A stretch of DNA of 64,000 nucleotides, from contig NZ_JACDXJ010000002.1 in NCBI RefSeq assembly GCF_013520865.1, positions 124,001 through 188,000 of the forward strand. The letters run 5' to 3'. Under the pieces are notes generated by a model. The model ran no database searches and was not told where the DNA came from. It saw only the letters and a list, made by a program, of their open reading frames with translations. Within the stretch, counting starts at the first letter, position 1. Each line of letters opens with the position of its first letter. This document shows, piece by piece, positions 1 to 6,763 of the stretch. Origin of the DNA: Microvirga mediterraneensis (lineage in GTDB: Bacteria; Pseudomonadota; Alphaproteobacteria; Rhizobiales; Beijerinckiaceae). Both the position numbers and the translations under genes were made by a program.

Positions 1-1412
1 TCCAACTCCTCGCGGGTCATGAGGAAACGGTCCTCGGTCGGCCGCTGGATCGTGTAGCCCAGCGCTCCGACCCCGCGCGGGATGATCGAGACCTTGTGCA
101 CCGGGTCGACGCCGGGAAGCGCCATGGCCACGAGCGCGTGCCCCATCTCGTGGTAAGCGACGATCTCCCGCTCCTTGGGATTGAGCAGGCGGTTGCGCTT
201 CTCCAGCCCCGCGACGATCCGCTCCACCGCGTTGTTGAAGTCGGCCATCGTCACCGCATCGGCCCTCCGGCGGGTGGCAAGCAACGCCGCTTCATTGACC
301 AGATTGGCCAGATCCGCGCCTGTGAAGCCAGGGGTAATCGCCGCGACCTTGTCGGCGTCGACGTCCGGCGCGAGCTTGGTCCCGCGCATATGGACGCGCA
401 GGATGTCGACGCGCCCCTTCTTGTCTGGCCGGTCGACCAGGACCTGCCGGTCGAACCGCCCGGCTCGCAGCAGGGCAGGGTCGAGGATTTCGGGCCGGTT
501 GGTCGCACCGAGCAGCACCAAGCCGGCGCGCGAGTCGAAACCATCGAGCTCGACGAGGAGCTGATTCAGAGTTTGCTCCTTCTCATCGTGTCCCCCCGCA
601 TAGGGGCCGATGCCGCGGGCGCGGCCGAGCGCATCGAGCTCATCGATGAAGATGATGGCCGGGGCTTTCTCGCGGGCCTGTCGGAAGAGGTCACGCACCC
701 GGGCGGCGCCCACGCCCACGAACATCTCGACGAACTCGGATCCAGAGATCGAAAAGAAGGGCACCTTGGCCTCGCCCGCGACAGCTTTGGCCAGAAGGGT
801 CTTGCCGGTTCCGGGCGGGCCGACGAGAAGGACGCCCTTCGGCATCCTCCCACCGAGCCGACCGTACTGCTCGGGGTTCTTGAGGAATTCGACGATTTCC
901 CGTAGTTCGTCCTTAGCCTCGTCGACTCCGGCGACGTCGTCGAACTTCACGCCGGTATCGGTCTCGACGTAGACCTTGGCCTTGCTCTTGCCGATCTGCA
1001 TGAGACCGCCGCCGAGCCCGGCTCCGTCCGCAAAGCGTTTCGCCAAGTACGTCCAGAGCCCGACGAAGAGCAGAACAGGCACCACCCACGATAGGATGTC
1101 ACGCAGCAGGGTGCTTTCGATTTGGCCAGTATACGTGACGCCGTACTGCTGCAACTCCTTGGCGAAGTCGGGGTCGACGCGAGTGGTCGCAAAACGTGTT
1201 TGCCCGCCGGGCAGCGGCTCCTTAAGCGTGCCCTGGATAAAGCGGTCGGAGACGCCAATCGCCCCGACCTTCCCGCTCCGCAGCAACTCCTGGAACTCGC
1301 TGTAGGGAATCGGCGCGACCTGCTGTGCGGTCGCGAACATCGATTGGATCGCAAGAATTCCGATGATGGCCACGATCCAATACCAAACGTTGAATTTCGC
1401 TTGCTTAGTCAT
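1..1412 (-). CDS. ftsH: ATP-dependent zinc metalloprotease FtsH (C-terminus beyond window)
   Basis: Membrane-anchored AAA+ protease that degrades misfolded membrane and regulatory proteins. About 470 residues are visible; the C-terminal third of the peptidase domain lies beyond the window start. Seen in order: TM1 near residues 9-27, a periplasmic part, TM2 near 104-125, Walker A GPPGTGKT near 198-205, Walker [12 protein letters not shown], the second region of homology with [25 protein letters not shown] sequence, and zinc motif HEMGH near 421. The ATG at 1412 follows a TAGGGAG ribosome site. An SPW membrane protein gene lies 61 bases upstream on the same strand, so the two are probably cotranscribed. 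Whether this is the only FtsH of the cell cannot be seen. Confidence 0.95.
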   Translation of the reverse strand, partial: MTKQAKFNVWYWIVAIIGILAIQSMFATAQQVAPIPYSEFQELLRSGKVGAIGVSDRFIQGTLKEPLPGGQTRFATTRVDPDFAKELQQYGVTYTGQIESTLLRDILSWVVPVLLFVGLWTYLAKRFADGAGLGGGLMQIGKSKAKVYVETDTGVKFDDVAGVDEAKDELREIVEFLKNPEQYGRLGGRMPKGVLLVGPPGTGKTLLAKAVAGEAKVPFFSISGSEFVEMFVGVGAARVRDLFRQAREKAPAIIFIDELDALGRARGIGPYAGGHDEKEQTLNQLLVELDGFDSRAGLVLLGATNRPEILDPALLRAGRFDRQVLVDRPDKKGRVDILRVHMRGTKLAPDVDADKVAAITPGFTGADLANLVNEAALLATRRRADAVTMADFNNAVERIVAGLEKRNRLLNPKEREIVAYHEMGHALVAMALPGVDPVHKVSIIPRGVGALGYTIQRPTEDRFLMTREEL

Positions 1413-1473
1413 TCAGGATCTCCCTATCCAATCGGTGTGGTCCTGCGCGTGCGAGCTTCACGGCCGCAAATGG

Positions 1474-1842
1474 CTAGGGGGCTTTTGCAGCCCGGCCGCT
1501 GTGCAGCAGCCAGAGCTCGAGCGTCGCTAGGGTCGTGACCGCCAGCCCGGCGAACAAGTGGATCCATGTGGCTGCCACAGAATCTGCGAAGCCGAGAACC
1601 CAAGGCGCGGCGGCGGTCCAAACGCCGAGGACGGCGCTGACCCATTCGCCCCACTCGTGTGCTTCCGCGGCGGCGGCCCCGGCGAAGACGAGGATCGCCA
1701 GCCCAATGAACCATGCGTTCCAGAATGCGGCTGGCGCCTCGCGGAAGCCCATCAGCAGGGGCGACACGGACAGGAAAGATCCGAATAAAGCATTGACGGC
1801 GTTAATCGCGGTCGGTGCACTCCAATATTTCTGTCTCGACAT
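1474..1842 (-). CDS. SPW repeat membrane protein
   Basis: Small integral membrane protein of 122 residues with four hydrophobic segments arranged as two repeats, each carrying an SPW-like signature (SVSPLLMGF near residue 27 and AAAPWVLGF near 80). The ATG at 1842 is preceded by a strong AGGGAGGT site. The gene lies directly upstream of ftsH on the same strand. Two further proteins of this family occur at 15024 and 15952, also among chaperone genes. Function is unknown; the family is known only as predicted membrane proteins, and a role in envelope stress is inference from context. Confidence 0.8.
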   Translation of the reverse strand: MSRQKYWSAPTAINAVNALFGSFLSVSPLLMGFREAPAAFWNAWFIGLAILVFAGAAAAEAHEWGEWVSAVLGVWTAAAPWVLGFADSVAATWIHLFAGLAVTTLATLELWLLHSGRAAKAP

Positions 1843-2184
1843 AATCCAACCTCCCTTCTCTGAAGCGAAGGCCCACTCAGCGCGCCCTGGCGCCTGCACG
1901 CCAGAAGCGGACCTTGAAGGCTCCGATCCGGCGTCACTCACCACTAACTTTTTCGCGCGGCATTCCCGCGGCGAGTAGGAACTGGATGGCCAGACCATCG
2001 GCCTCCAATCCAATACCGTCGACGTGACCATCCCGATGCGGGAGGTCACCTCAACGCGAGGACCGTCACCGGCTCCTCCCGGCACCGGATTCGCATCTCG
2101 GCTCCCCAATGCGGCTGGTGAGCACGCTCCGCCGCAACGAGCGCGAGCTCGAACCGGTTCGGAATAGTCCGCTCACCACCTCCC
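1843..2184. other. Intergenic stretch upstream of the SPW-ftsH pair
   Basis: No convincing gene. Reading frames here lack ribosome sites and are low-complexity products of high GC content. The stretch should contain the promoter for the SPW-ftsH unit on the minus strand, but I could not find a clear CTTGA-type heat-shock -35 with a matching -10. Confidence 0.4.
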
Positions 2185-2793
2185 TTACGCGGCAAGCAGT
2201 GATTCAGCCTGATCGAACCGAAAGACGAGAGCGGCCGGTGCAGCTGGGTCCGGATGCCACGGTTGTCCCAGCCGGAGCAGGGCTGCGTTCACGTCCTCCA
2301 GGCGGGACGGGGGGCCCTCCGGCATGCCTTCGGCTTGTGCGATCTCGATCAGATACGCGTCCCATGCCCAGCGCCGCAGGATCTCGCGCTTGCAGTGCGG
2401 CGAGAGCAGGGGGTGCCGGACGACGTCATCGGGCGATGAGAACACGGCAGCCGGATTGACGAACGCGCGCTCAAGGTCGGGGTAGCCCGACATGTCGCTT
2501 TTACCGCATGCGGTATGCAAGGACGTCAGCCAAATGACCGCTCCGACCGCTTTATCCAACGCCTCGTCATGCGCGCTATCGGCATGCACAGGAGAAGAAG
2601 GAGTGCCCCCAGCATCCGACATCTCCTCGCTCTGGACACGGTAATCCTCGACAATCTCGTCCGGGGTGCGAAACACGCTTCCAGAAGTGACCAGGGCATC
2701 CATGAACGACGGCTCCGAGCCGCCCGAGCTGTCAAGGCTTGGCTTCGGCTGAGCACCTTCCGTTCGCGCGACGGCGATCGTCTGTTCCATCAT
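2185..2793 (-). CDS. Unnamed SPxEVV/KRxIL-family protein, tandem form (hsp20-linked)
   Basis: Protein of 202 residues with no function I recognise. It holds one full copy of a recurring core (VFSSPDDVVRHPLLSP, then KREILRRWAWD, near residues 115-145) and an N-terminal partial copy (FMDALVTSGSVFRTPDEIVED near 30-52), so it looks like an internal duplication. Paralogues lie at 16697, 17450 and 40836, with a decayed one near 40349. It starts 73 bases after the hsp20 stop codon, behind a GGAGGG site, and is probably cotranscribed with both hsp20 genes. The DNA duplicated at 17.8 kb ends exactly at its first three codons. A role with small heat-shock proteins is inference from linkage. Confidence 0.8.
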   Translation of the reverse strand: MMEQTIAVARTEGAQPKPSLDSSGGSEPSFMDALVTSGSVFRTPDEIVEDYRVQSEEMSDAGGTPSSPVHADSAHDEALDKAVGAVIWLTSLHTACGKSDMSGYPDLERAFVNPAAVFSSPDDVVRHPLLSPHCKREILRRWAWDAYLIEIAQAEGMPEGPPSRLEDVNAALLRLGQPWHPDPAAPAALVFRFDQAESLLAA

Positions 2794-2820
2794 ATTCCCT
2801 CCTCACGTGAGCGAAGGCGG

Positions 2821-2854
2821 GCACCCGGGCAGCCGGTGCGGCCTGCCCGGGTGC
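2821..2854 (-). terminator. Strong hairpin after hsp20 (copy 1)
   Basis: Perfect 12-bp stem GCACCCGGGCAG/CTGCCCGGGTGC with a 10-base loop, between the hsp20 stop codon and the next gene. No T-run follows, so it may stabilise the mRNA 3' end or attenuate rather than fully terminate. Confidence 0.6.
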
Positions 2855-2866
2855 TGTGCCATGCGA

Positions 2867-3379
2867 CTACTTCTTGCCTTTCCCGTTGACGGTGATGCGC
2901 TTGGTCTTCTCCTGCGCCTTGTCGGACTTGGGCAGGGTGACGGTGAGCACGCCGTTGTTGAACGACGCCTCGACCTTGTCCTCCTCAACCGCGAAGGGCA
3001 GGGGAACGACACGCTCGAAGCGGCCGTAGTAGCGCTCGCTGAAGCGGCGCTCCTTGTCCTCGGTCTCGGCCTTCTTCTCGCCGCGGATGGTCAGGACATC
3101 ATCGTCGACCAGGACCTCGATGTCCTTCTCGTCCATGCCCGGCAGCTCGGCCGAGATCCGGACCTCCTTGTCGGTCTCGGTCGCCTCGAGGCTGGGCCAG
3201 GCCGGCATGCGCCCGAGAAGCGACGGCATGCCGCCCTCGAACCGGCTGAACACGTCGTCGAACAGCCGGTTCATCTCGCGGTGAAGGGTCATGAAGGGGC
3301 TCATCTCCTCACCGCGCATCGTGCCGGGGACCATCGACCGTTCGGTGCGGCCCCACGGGATCAGATCACGCATGTTCAT
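2867..3379 (-). CDS. Hsp20/alpha-crystallin small heat-shock protein (copy 1)
   Basis: ATP-independent holdase that binds unfolding proteins in the cytoplasm. It has 170 residues: an N-terminal arm (about 1-60), an alpha-crystallin domain (about 60-155, starting WPSLEATETDKEVRISAELPG) with the typical GVLTVTLPK near its end, and a short basic tail. The ATG at 3379 follows an AAAGGAG site. It is the second gene of an operon behind the 3472 hsp20, with a 92-base gap containing a hairpin. The protein is identical to the copy at 17910. It belongs to the long HspC-like class rather than the IbpA-like class of its partner, so the pair may form mixed oligomers (inference). Confidence 0.95.
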   Translation of the reverse strand: MNMRDLIPWGRTERSMVPGTMRGEEMSPFMTLHREMNRLFDDVFSRFEGGMPSLLGRMPAWPSLEATETDKEVRISAELPGMDEKDIEVLVDDDVLTIRGEKKAETEDKERRFSERYYGRFERVVPLPFAVEEDKVEASFNNGVLTVTLPKSDKAQEKTKRITVNGKGKK

Positions 3380-3423
3380 GGTCTTCTCCTTTCATCGGTC
3401 CGTTTCAGGCGAGCGCAAGGGTC

Positions 3424-3445
3424 CGGTGCCGGTGTCCCGGCACCG
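3424..3445 (-). promoter_or_regulatory. Intercistronic hairpin between hsp20 genes (copy 1)
   Basis: A 9-bp perfect stem (CGGTGCCGG/CCGGCACCG) with a 4-base loop lies between the two hsp20 reading frames. It may set the relative level of the two messages by processing or partial termination. The same hairpin is at 18467-18488. Confidence 0.45.
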
Positions 3446-3471
3446 CTCCGCTCCGTCGTGAAGCGCCTGCC

Positions 3472-3975
3472 TTAAGCTGCCTTGCTTGGCTTGCTCGGCT
3501 CGTGCTCGATCTGCTGCGGCTGGTTGTCCTGAGACAGCGCCTTGGCGCCCGTGCCGGAGACGATCTCGATCCGGTGGGGCTTGAGCTCCTCAGGAACCTC
3601 GCGCTTCAGCTCGATCGTCAGCAGGCCGTTCTCGAGGCTCGCGCCCGTGACCTTCACATGGTCGGCCAGGTTGAAGGTCTGCTTGAACGCGCGGGTGGCG
3701 ATGCCGCGATGGAGAACCTGCACGCCTTCCGGCTCAGGATGCTTCTGGCCGTTCACGAAGAGCGTGTTTTCCTGCTGAACGAGCTCGATCTCGTCGGGTG
3801 AGAAGCCCGCGACCGCCATGGTGATGCGGTACTGGTCGTCGCCCGTCTTCTCGATGTTGTAGGGCGGCCAGTTGGTCATGGGCTCGACCCGGTTGACCTG
3901 ATCGAGCATGTCGAGCAGCCGGTCGTAGCCGACCGACGAGCGATAGAGAGGAGAAAGGTCGAACGTTGTCCTCAT
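3472..3975 (-). CDS. IbpA-like Hsp20 small heat-shock protein (copy 1)
   Basis: Small heat-shock protein of 167 residues, class A (IbpA/HspA type): short N-terminus with LSPLYRSSVGYDRLLDMLD, alpha-crystallin domain with YRITMAVAGFSPDEIEL and RGIATRAFKQTFNLADHVKV, then ENGLLTIELKREVPE and an acidic, lysine-rich tail. The ATG at 3975 is chosen because family similarity begins there and a GGAGGAT site lies 5 bases upstream; a longer frame to 4098 is the leader RNA. First gene of a hsp20-hsp20-unnamed operon. The leader carries a ROSE-type thermometer. It differs from the 18515 copy by Phe versus Ser in ENTLFVNG. Confidence 0.95.
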   Translation of the reverse strand: MRTTFDLSPLYRSSVGYDRLLDMLDQVNRVEPMTNWPPYNIEKTGDDQYRITMAVAGFSPDEIELVQQENTLFVNGQKHPEPEGVQVLHRGIATRAFKQTFNLADHVKVTGASLENGLLTIELKREVPEELKPHRIEIVSGTGAKALSQDNQPQQIEHEPSKPSKAA

Positions 3976-4066
3976 AGCTACATCCTCCGTTGAGCAACGT
4001 AACCACAAGAGCGCCGGCGGCCCGCCGGCGCCGAAGGTGCCAAGCTCCTGATGAGCCTTGGCGTTC
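3976..4066 (-). promoter_or_regulatory. ROSE-type RNA thermometer, copy 1
   Basis: The leader of the IbpA-like gene folds into several hairpins. GCCAAGGCTCATCAGGAGCTTGGC forms the upstream stem only in part; GCGCCGGCGG/CCGCCGGCGC forms a middle stem. The last hairpin pairs TTGCTC (minus strand of 3992-3997) with the GAGGAT of the ribosome site (3982-3988). The TTGCT opposite the Shine-Dalgarno is the hallmark of ROSE elements known from rhizobial hsp genes. Heat would open the ribosome site. Confidence 0.75.
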
Positions 4067-4070
4067 CTCG

Positions 4071-4099
4071 AGGTAGGAACGCTCTTCCCGCCCGTCAAG
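4071..4099 (-). promoter_or_regulatory. RpoH-type promoter of hsp20 operon, copy 1
   Basis: On the minus strand: CTTGAC, 17 bases, CTACCT. Nearly the same architecture and flanks (GAGC-TTCCTAYCTCGA) occur in front of groES at 22023-22050. Confidence 0.6.
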
Positions 4100-4185
4100 A
4101 TCCCCTAGACCGTCCCGGATGGTCTTGTTGAAACCCGTTCCCCAACCCACATCGGCACCGATCCCCATCAGACAGGAGATCGAAT

Positions 4186-4428
4186 ATGACCGACAGGCTG
4201 ACACGGGACGGGGTGAGGGCGCTTATCGGGCGCTCCAGCGACGGCGTGGTGACCGAGATCCTGAACATGGGAACCAGCCGGACGGAACTGGCAGAGGCCA
4301 GGGCTTGGCTCGAGAACGACGAGGCCATGCTGACCGAGGGCAGGCGCATCCCGTCGGGACGGATCGCTCGCTTGGTCGAACTGCTCCAGGCCGACGAGGA
4401 CGATCTGCCCGCGGTCCCAAAGCTCTAG
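4186..4428 (+). CDS. Small hypothetical protein, divergent from hsp20 operon
   Basis: Protein of 80 residues, mostly helical and charged, with no family I recognise (MTDRLTRDGVRALIGRSSDG at the start). The ATG at 4186 has a GGAG site seven bases upstream. It is transcribed away from the hsp20 operon and shares its upstream region, which suggests coordinated stress expression (inference). No membrane segment, signal peptide or metal-binding cysteines are visible. It is likely real because of the ribosome site and even codon use. Confidence 0.55.
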   Translation: MTDRLTRDGVRALIGRSSDGVVTEILNMGTSRTELAEARAWLENDEAMLTEGRRIPSGRIARLVELLQADEDDLPAVPKL

Positions 4429-4461
4429 GGAGATCTTTGCGTAAGGGAAAGGGATAACGCC

Positions 4462-4692
4462 ATGACCACCGGATACTTCTTTGTGAAGCTCCGCGGTGCC
4501 GATGATGTCTCCGGGATCGTTCTCCAAGACACGGGCGACCGCGATGCTCTGCTGCGGCAAGGTGCAGAGCTTCTCTCGCACCTCCATGCGGCCCCTGTGC
4601 GGCTGGAAGATGTCGAGCTGGTGCCATATTTTCCGCCGCAATCCGAAGCCCTCGCAGTACGGCGGCCCAATCAGCATTTCGGATTGGCTTAA
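4462..4692 (+). CDS. Small hypothetical protein
   Basis: Protein of 76 residues (MTTGYFFVKLRGADD at the start) with alternating hydrophobic residues compatible with a small alpha/beta fold. Starts 33 bases after the 4186 gene and may be cotranscribed with it. A weak AAAGGGA site precedes the ATG. I recognise no family. A good rho-independent terminator on this strand at 4881 could end the unit. Confidence 0.45.
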   Translation: MTTGYFFVKLRGADDVSGIVLQDTGDRDALLRQGAELLSHLHAAPVRLEDVELVPYFPPQSEALAVRRPNQHFGLA

Positions 4693-4880
4693 GTTTGACC
4701 TTCGATCCGTCGGCCCCTTGGTTCCCGGAACCAACGTCTGACGGCTTGTGTTATTTCTATGTAGATTTCCGGATTGGTACGAGGTCCGCTCGGTGCATTG
4801 GTCCACCAGGACGTTTTTGCCTAGTTGATCTGGACCGGAAGCTACACGGCACGAAGCGGGCTCTCCCGATTGAGTGCCCG

Positions 4881-4912
4881 AAGCCCAGAGTGCAAAGCTC
4901 TGGGCTTTGTTG
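4881..4912 (+). terminator. Rho-independent terminator
   Basis: A 10-bp stem AAGCCCAGAG/CTCTGGGCTT with a 7-base loop is followed by TTGTTG. It fits the end of the plus-strand unit 4186-4692. Confidence 0.65.
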
Positions 4913-4942
4913 TGAGCACAGGCAGTCCAGGCCTGCGGATCG

Positions 4943-5739
4943 CTACACCTGTGGGCTTGCGGTTGCGGCGGGAGCGATCATGAGGATGCTGCCGCACGGG
5001 GCCTGAGGTGTGATGACGGCACACGCCACCCCCCGCGGCAGAGGGCCGTTCTTGCTCGGCACAACGACAGGCCCGCCCGAGTCTCCAAGACACACGCGAG
5101 CTCCGACCGTGCGTGCAATGATCAGCCCTGCCTCGGATATGGCGAGTGGCTTCAAGACGGCAGTCTTGAGGGTGCCGACCGCGCGGCCGGAAAGACCCAC
5201 GCCTGCCAGCCGCAGGGTCTGTGGCAGCGACCGCACGTTATGGGCGAGGCGGAGCGGGCTCCGCCCTGCTACCGGTGTTTCCAGGCGCAGGACCGCGATG
5301 CGAGGGAGATCTCGGTGAGCATATCTGCAACGTCGCGGGAGGTGAAGCGGCCCGGTTCAAAGGAACGGCAGGTGGCAGCGGCGATACGGTGCGTCGAAGG
5401 AAGGCGCCTGCTCCCATCATAGAAGGATACGACGACCCTGACCGGGTTGTCTCTGATGCAGTGCGCGGCGGTCAGTACAAGATCGGGAGCGATGAGCACG
5501 CTCGAGCAGTGGCTTAGCCGGACAGAACCGTCCGGCACGAGCAGCGTCCCGACGGCGACCGTGGAACGCGCGAGTTGATCATTGGCTCGGGCCAGCACAT
5601 CTCCTTCAACGGCGTGAGCCCGGCCAATTGGCCAAGCGAGGGCCGTAGCCATCAACCAGGCTACGAGATATCGACCGATCCGGCGCCTCTCCCGGGCTGC
5701 AAGCATGGCGAACCATCTCATGGCCATAACCGACCTCAA
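4943..5739 (-). pseudogene. Exported trypsin-like (S1) serine protease, frameshifted
   Basis: The first frame from 5739 gives a signal peptide (hydrophobic run ending IGRAHA), then the S1 core with TAAHC holding the catalytic histidine. It is cut by a stop near 5269. The next frame continues the family without loss: IAVLRLETPVAGRSPLRLAH, then LGDSGGPVV with the catalytic serine, to a stop at 4943. A single insertion or deletion around 5300-5340 therefore splits the gene. A candidate catalytic aspartate is the D of RDLPRIAVLRL in the second frame. Either the gene is a young pseudogene or the base call is wrong. It would have acted in the periplasm. Confidence 0.75.
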
Positions 5740-5915
5740 GTTACGAAACGATGCACCTTGGTCTCAGCTGATCGACCGAATGGCCGATGCTCCGGTCGCA
5801 GAAGAGGTAAGGAGGCATTCCATCGCAACAAAGCGTCCACGTGCTTCAGGAACCCGAAGCGCAGCCTGTTGTTTTGGGATGAGAGTAAGACGTTGTAACT
5901 GAAGCGGAGATCGAC

Positions 5916-6197
5916 ATGCTCAAACGTGCTTTTCCCAGTGCATTGATTGCGGCGGTCCTAGGTGTTGCCGCGTCCGGATCATCGGTGCCGGACTTCGCTC
6001 AGAACGTGCCGGCCCGCTGCCTGCCCCAGGAGATGCGGGCGGGGCTTCTTCCTGACGAATGCGGCGGCATCGTCACCTTCGGCGTGAACGGCCCCATGGT
6101 ATTGTCAGGCCAAGCTCCTGACATCGAGGCGACTGGCAGCATCAACCGGAACGGGAGAGACAGTTCAGTCGAGGGCAGCCGAGAGCACTCCGAATAA
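5916..6197 (+). CDS. Small exported hypothetical protein
   Basis: Protein of 93 residues with a likely signal peptide (MLKRAFPSALIAAVLGVAAS) and two cysteines (ARCLPQEM, DECGGI) that could form a disulfide. A GGAG-like site lies before the ATG. No family recognised. Upstream at 5849 there is GGAAC-N16-TGTT, one base off the EcfG promoter consensus, so general-stress control is possible but unproven. Confidence 0.5.
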   Translation: MLKRAFPSALIAAVLGVAASGSSVPDFAQNVPARCLPQEMRAGLLPDECGGIVTFGVNGPMVLSGQAPDIEATGSINRNGRDSSVEGSREHSE

Positions 6198-6312
6198 GCT
6201 CTGCGTAGGTTCCAGGGAGTTGGTGCCGGAGCAACACCCGCCGGCACGGGCGAGCCGGGACGTGAAGAACGCGCCGAACCGTCCCGGCAGGGCCGATGAC
6301 GCTCGATGAAAG

Positions 6313-6337
6313 GGAACCTTGGCTGGGAGGCTGCGTT
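6313..6337 (+). promoter_or_regulatory. EcfG-type general-stress promoter
   Basis: Exact GGAAC-N16-CGTT, the consensus for the alphaproteobacterial general-stress sigma factor EcfG. The only downstream candidate is the small frame at 6404. Confidence 0.55.
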
Positions 6338-6403
6338 CCGTCGGACCTAGGAGCCCAGACGCGAAAGATCGAATTAAACAAAGTAGCAAGGGCGAGCCTT
6401 TTA

Positions 6404-6625
6404 GTGTTGGTGCTCGGCCAGTCAACTCTGTTGAATGCACTGTCCGCTCAAGCGGCGGATCTGCCTCCCGATGGCATGGATGAAGAGGCCATTCTGGAGC
6501 GCCCGCCTCTGCGGGAGCAGTTCGGCCCAGGGCGCAATGTCCGTTGCAGAGAAATCTACCCGATGCTATCGTTGCCGTGTCGGAAAAGGCAGACTTGGTT
6601 TGGTAAGCCCAAGTCCTTTCGGTAA
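6404..6625 (+). CDS. Possible small exported protein behind EcfG-type promoter
   Basis: Reading frame of 73 residues from a GTG at 6404, chosen because the perfect EcfG-type promoter lies upstream and AAGGGCGAG precedes the GTG. The N-terminus is hydrophobic and ends in LSAQAAD, which looks like a signal-peptidase site. The rest is charged with two cysteines. A longer frame from 6296 would start before the promoter. No family is recognised, and coding status is uncertain. Confidence 0.35.
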   Translation: MLVLGQSTLLNALSAQAADLPPDGMDEEAILERPPLREQFGPGRNVRCREIYPMLSLPCRKRQTWFGKPKSFR

Positions 6626-6763
6626 CGAAAGCTCTGGTCTTTGGCTTCGTGCATGGGACCCCCACGACGAACATCGGATGCTCCTCGAGCGTCCAAATTG
6701 TTCGTCCGTGTGGTTCTCAAAGGTGAGGAACGCTCCGGTCGAACATCGACACAGGAGTAGATC

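Larger units (their letters stand above)
2785..4103. repeat. 1,319-bp direct repeat, copy 1 (two-gene hsp20 operon)
   Basis: Same orientation and same length as 17828-19146, at a constant offset of 15,043 bases. I found one difference, at 3758 (A here, G in copy 2), which changes Phe to Ser in the second Hsp20. The repeat runs from the heat-shock-type -35 box through both hsp20 genes to the first three codons of the following gene. Confidence 0.95.
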
